Below, one piece after another: positions 3,560 through 5,525 of a stretch of DNA of 5,525 nucleotides. Both the position numbers and the translations under genes were made by a program. Under the pieces are notes generated by a model. That model was given only the letters and a program-made list of their open reading frames with translations, was not told the origin of the DNA and did not search any database. The stretch covers positions 1-5,525 of the forward strand of contig CAJTOB010000056.1 in assembly GCA_910578035.1 (NCBI GenBank), read 5' to 3'. Source of the stretch: an uncultured Muribaculaceae bacterium. Lineage in GTDB: Bacteria; Bacteroidota; Bacteroidia; Bacteroidales; Muribaculaceae. The first letter of the stretch is position 1. Every line of letters starts with the position of its first letter.

Positions 3560-5525
3560 AAGGAAGTTTCTCTTTTCCCGCGATTGATAGATGCTCTGGG
3601 CGGCGAGCCCGGGCGTCGAGTTGTGAATCTTCGTCCGCGCAAGGGCATCGATGGCCGCATGGAGCTTGTCGCGGCGATGCCGCCGTCGACTTTTGCCTCG
3701 CTCAGAGGGCGCCGGGCTGTGTGCAGGCTCGGGCGTAAGCTTGTGCTTGCAGCCGGAAAGGTTCTTGCGGCTGTCGACGATTCCGATTCGTCGGCATTGC
3801 CATCGGCGGGTCTTTCGGCCTTGCCGGGAGAGCCTCTGTGTGCGCTTGCGGTGTCGGCCGACGAGGCCATAGTGATGACCGGCAATGGCCCCGCACGGGT
3901 CGTTGACGACGGCGAGGCGCCTGTGGCCGAGGCCTGCGGGTATGAGTATCCGGCGGTGACGCTGCGTGCTGTGCAGGTGGCGCTGGCAACTTCGTCGGTG
4001 CCGTCGCGTATGCTGTCGAAGACTTTCCGCGAGCAGCACACTCTCACCGCCGCCGACCGCAGCGCTCTTGTCGGCGACCTCGAGGCGGCATATCTCGATG
4101 CTGTGTCGAAGGCGTCGGCGCAGGGGTGTATGGTGCAGCCGGCGCTGGCGCGCTACCGTCTGCTGGGGCGTCGGGGAGAGGTGCTCTTCGAGTCGCCGGC
4201 TGTGCTGCTTGCCCTGCCTGACGGTAGCCAGTGTGCCGGTACGGTCGATGTGCGCTGCGATGAGGGCGGCAATACCTCTGCCTACGATGTTAGTCTGAAA
4301 GGCTGGCGCATAGAGGCGAGTCTTCCGTCTGAAGTGTCGCCTGCGGTGGCGGCTCTCGAGCTTCTGGTGTCGCCTCAGTTCCACCCCTTGCAGAGCGGTC
4401 TGCGCGGCATGGCTGTGGCTGTGCGCGATTCTGCGGGCTATAAAGTGCGCGTCGGGCTGCCCGGCGCAGGCACGGGTCTTGGCGCGGACAATGGCGGCTC
4501 GGTGTCGACACTGATGAAGGCCATTGCGCGTATGGAGGCCATAGAAAGTTGCGCGGGGCGTATCAACAGCCCCTTCGGCGGCACGGCCCGCACTGTGGTG
4601 CCTGTCTATTCGCCAGAATCGGACGCGTCCGAGGCCATGAGCAGCCTCCGAAGGGCTTTAAAGGCCAAAGTGAAGCGAGTGGATTTTGCAGATGCTCTTC
4701 TGTCGGCTCCGCACCGTTTGGCGGCCTCGTCGGTGGCGTCTGACGGGGTGCTTGTTGGCTGGGGCGCTCCGCGGGCACTCCGCTATGCCGGTTATCCTCT
4801 GCCTTTATTTGCCTCCGCTGTTTCCGAGGGGGCATGGCATGCCACGGTGACAGTGCGTTTCGATGGCCGCAGAGGTGTGTCGCGATATATGGAAGGCAGC
4901 GGAAACTGCCCGGAGACGCTTAATGCTGTGCTGAGCTATCCGGCACCCGACGCGCGGTCGATGACGGTGCTTCTGTCGGCCGACGGGGTGGTGAAGCGCT
5001 TCGACTGCGAGCTTACACCCGACGAAAGCGGGCGCCGGGCGGTTTATGTCGCTCCGGGCATGCAGCCGGTGCAGCTTAAGACGGTGTCGTCGGCGGCCAT
5101 CATTGATGTGGAGAGCGCCGACGAATCTTTTGACGATATAATAGCGACGGCTTCGGCCGACAATCCGCTGCGGATAGCGGGCACGGTGCGTCATGGCGCC
5201 GGCGCGGTGCATGCGCTGGCTGCTGTCGGGGGCTCGGAGCAGGCATGGGAGCGTGGCAGCAGCCGTTTTTTCGCGGGTTGCGAGGGCGGCGTGGTGTCGT
5301 TTGCCGTGGCCCGGTCGGGGGCGTGTACGGCGCGTGTGGTAGACCGTAGAGGAGTGGGGCGCCGCGAGGATTTTGCGGTGACTGCGGGCGGTGTCTGTGC
5401 TCTTGTGGGTGAGCGGCCCCGGCGTGTGCCCGTGATGCTGTCGGCGCGTGGAGCCGTGCGCGAGCTTGCATCGGGGGCCGACTACAGTATGCTGGTCTAC
5501 GATAGTCGGCTTGGAGAGCTGTGGG
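3557..5525 (+). CDS. Large uncharacterised protein, possibly prophage structural (3' end outside window)
   Basis: An open frame of 656 complete codons runs from the ATG at 3557 to the window edge with no stop. It begins MKEVSLFPRLIDALGG and continues with GRRVVNLRP. There is no signal peptide or membrane helix. The protein is rich in Ala, Val, Gly, Ser and Arg and looks mostly beta-stranded, with repeated short strands ending in a DG turn. A segment near residues 198-218 (ARYRLLGRRGEVLFESPAVL) and one containing LLVSPQFHPL recall uncharacterised structural proteins of Bacteroidales prophages, where a variant such as ARYALRLYDGSYIMHSAPV occurs. This is from memory and weak. The neighbouring small DUF6582-like gene fits a phage-derived module, but no integrase, capsid or tail gene is visible to prove it. 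The G+C content is very high (45 of 60 at 4141-4200), with codons mostly ending in G or C, unlike fic. Its start lies inside a long inverted repeat together with its promoter box. The existence of the gene is nearly certain; its function is not known. Confidence 0.85.
   Translation, partial: MKEVSLFPRLIDALGGEPGRRVVNLRPRKGIDGRMELVAAMPPSTFASLRGRRAVCRLGRKLVLAAGKVLAAVDDSDSSALPSAGLSALPGEPLCALAVSADEAIVMTGNGPARVVDDGEAPVAEACGYEYPAVTLRAVQVALATSSVPSRMLSKTFREQHTLTAADRSALVGDLEAAYLDAVSKASAQGCMVQPALARYRLLGRRGEVLFESPAVLLALPDGSQCAGTVDVRCDEGGNTSAYDVSLKGWRIEASLPSEVSPAVAALELLVSPQFHPLQSGLRGMAVAVRDSAGYKVRVGLPGAGTGLGADNGGSVSTLMKAIARMEAIESCAGRINSPFGGTARTVVPVYSPESDASEAMSSLRRALKAKVKRVDFADALLSAPHRLAASSVASDGVLVGWGAPRALRYAGYPLPLFASAVSEGAWHATVTVRFDGRRGVSRYMEGSGNCPETLNAVLSYPAPDARSMTVLLSADGVVKRFDCELTPDESGRRAVYVAPGMQPVQLKTVSSAAIIDVESADESFDDIIATASADNPLRIAGTVRHGAGAVHALAAVGGSEQAWERGSSRFFAGCEGGVVSFAVARSGACTARVVDRRGVGRREDFAVTAGGVCALVGERPRRVPVMLSARGAVRELASGADYSMLVYDSRLGELW

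Noticed and set aside
3217..4511. Several long minus-strand open frames opposite the large plus-strand gene
   Set aside because: They are Arg/Pro/His-rich with low-complexity composition, as expected for antisense shadows of a GC-rich gene; the plus-strand frame is continuous to the window edge.

Overview
The window looks like a chromosomal segment from a gut Bacteroidales bacterium, plausibly Muribaculaceae. Three start regions carry a TAnnTTTG element, the -7 box of the Bacteroidetes primary sigma factor. The starts lack a recognisable Shine-Dalgarno sequence. The first gene encodes a large lipoprotein fused to a TlpA-type thioredoxin domain, an architecture very common in this order. The genus is an inference and could not be checked.

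Layout. Positions 1-204 are non-coding: a GC-rich hairpin of REP-like type, then a degenerate 8-base tandem array, then a hairpin that overlaps the stop codon of the first gene. On the minus strand lie a TlpA-family lipoprotein (205-2076) and, 66 bases upstream of it, a Fic-domain protein with an N-terminal helix-turn-helix (2143-3030). Each has its own -7 promoter box. The 171-base divergent region (3031-3201) contains a perfect 26-bp palindrome abutting the fic -7 box and a copy of one palindrome arm beside the fic start codon, a typical autoregulatory arrangement. On the plus strand follow a 79-residue protein of a small conserved family (3202-3441) and the first 656 codons of a large GC-rich gene that runs off the window (3557 onward). 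The large protein resembles uncharacterised structural proteins of Bacteroidales prophages, but this is a weak call.

How the parts may work together. The Fic enzyme carries both its catalytic motif and its own inhibitory motif, so it looks self-regulated at the protein level. The HTH plus palindrome suggests that it also regulates its own transcription. The TlpA-like lipoprotein is probably independent envelope housekeeping. The two plus-strand genes may be a prophage remnant or accessory module. The most unusual structure is a 17-bp inverted repeat that holds the promoter box of the large gene in one arm and its ATG in the other. It would hide the start codon in read-through transcripts but not in transcripts from its own promoter. 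A second oddity is that the same degenerate octamer repeat follows the stop codons of two unrelated genes, each time in the direction of transcription.
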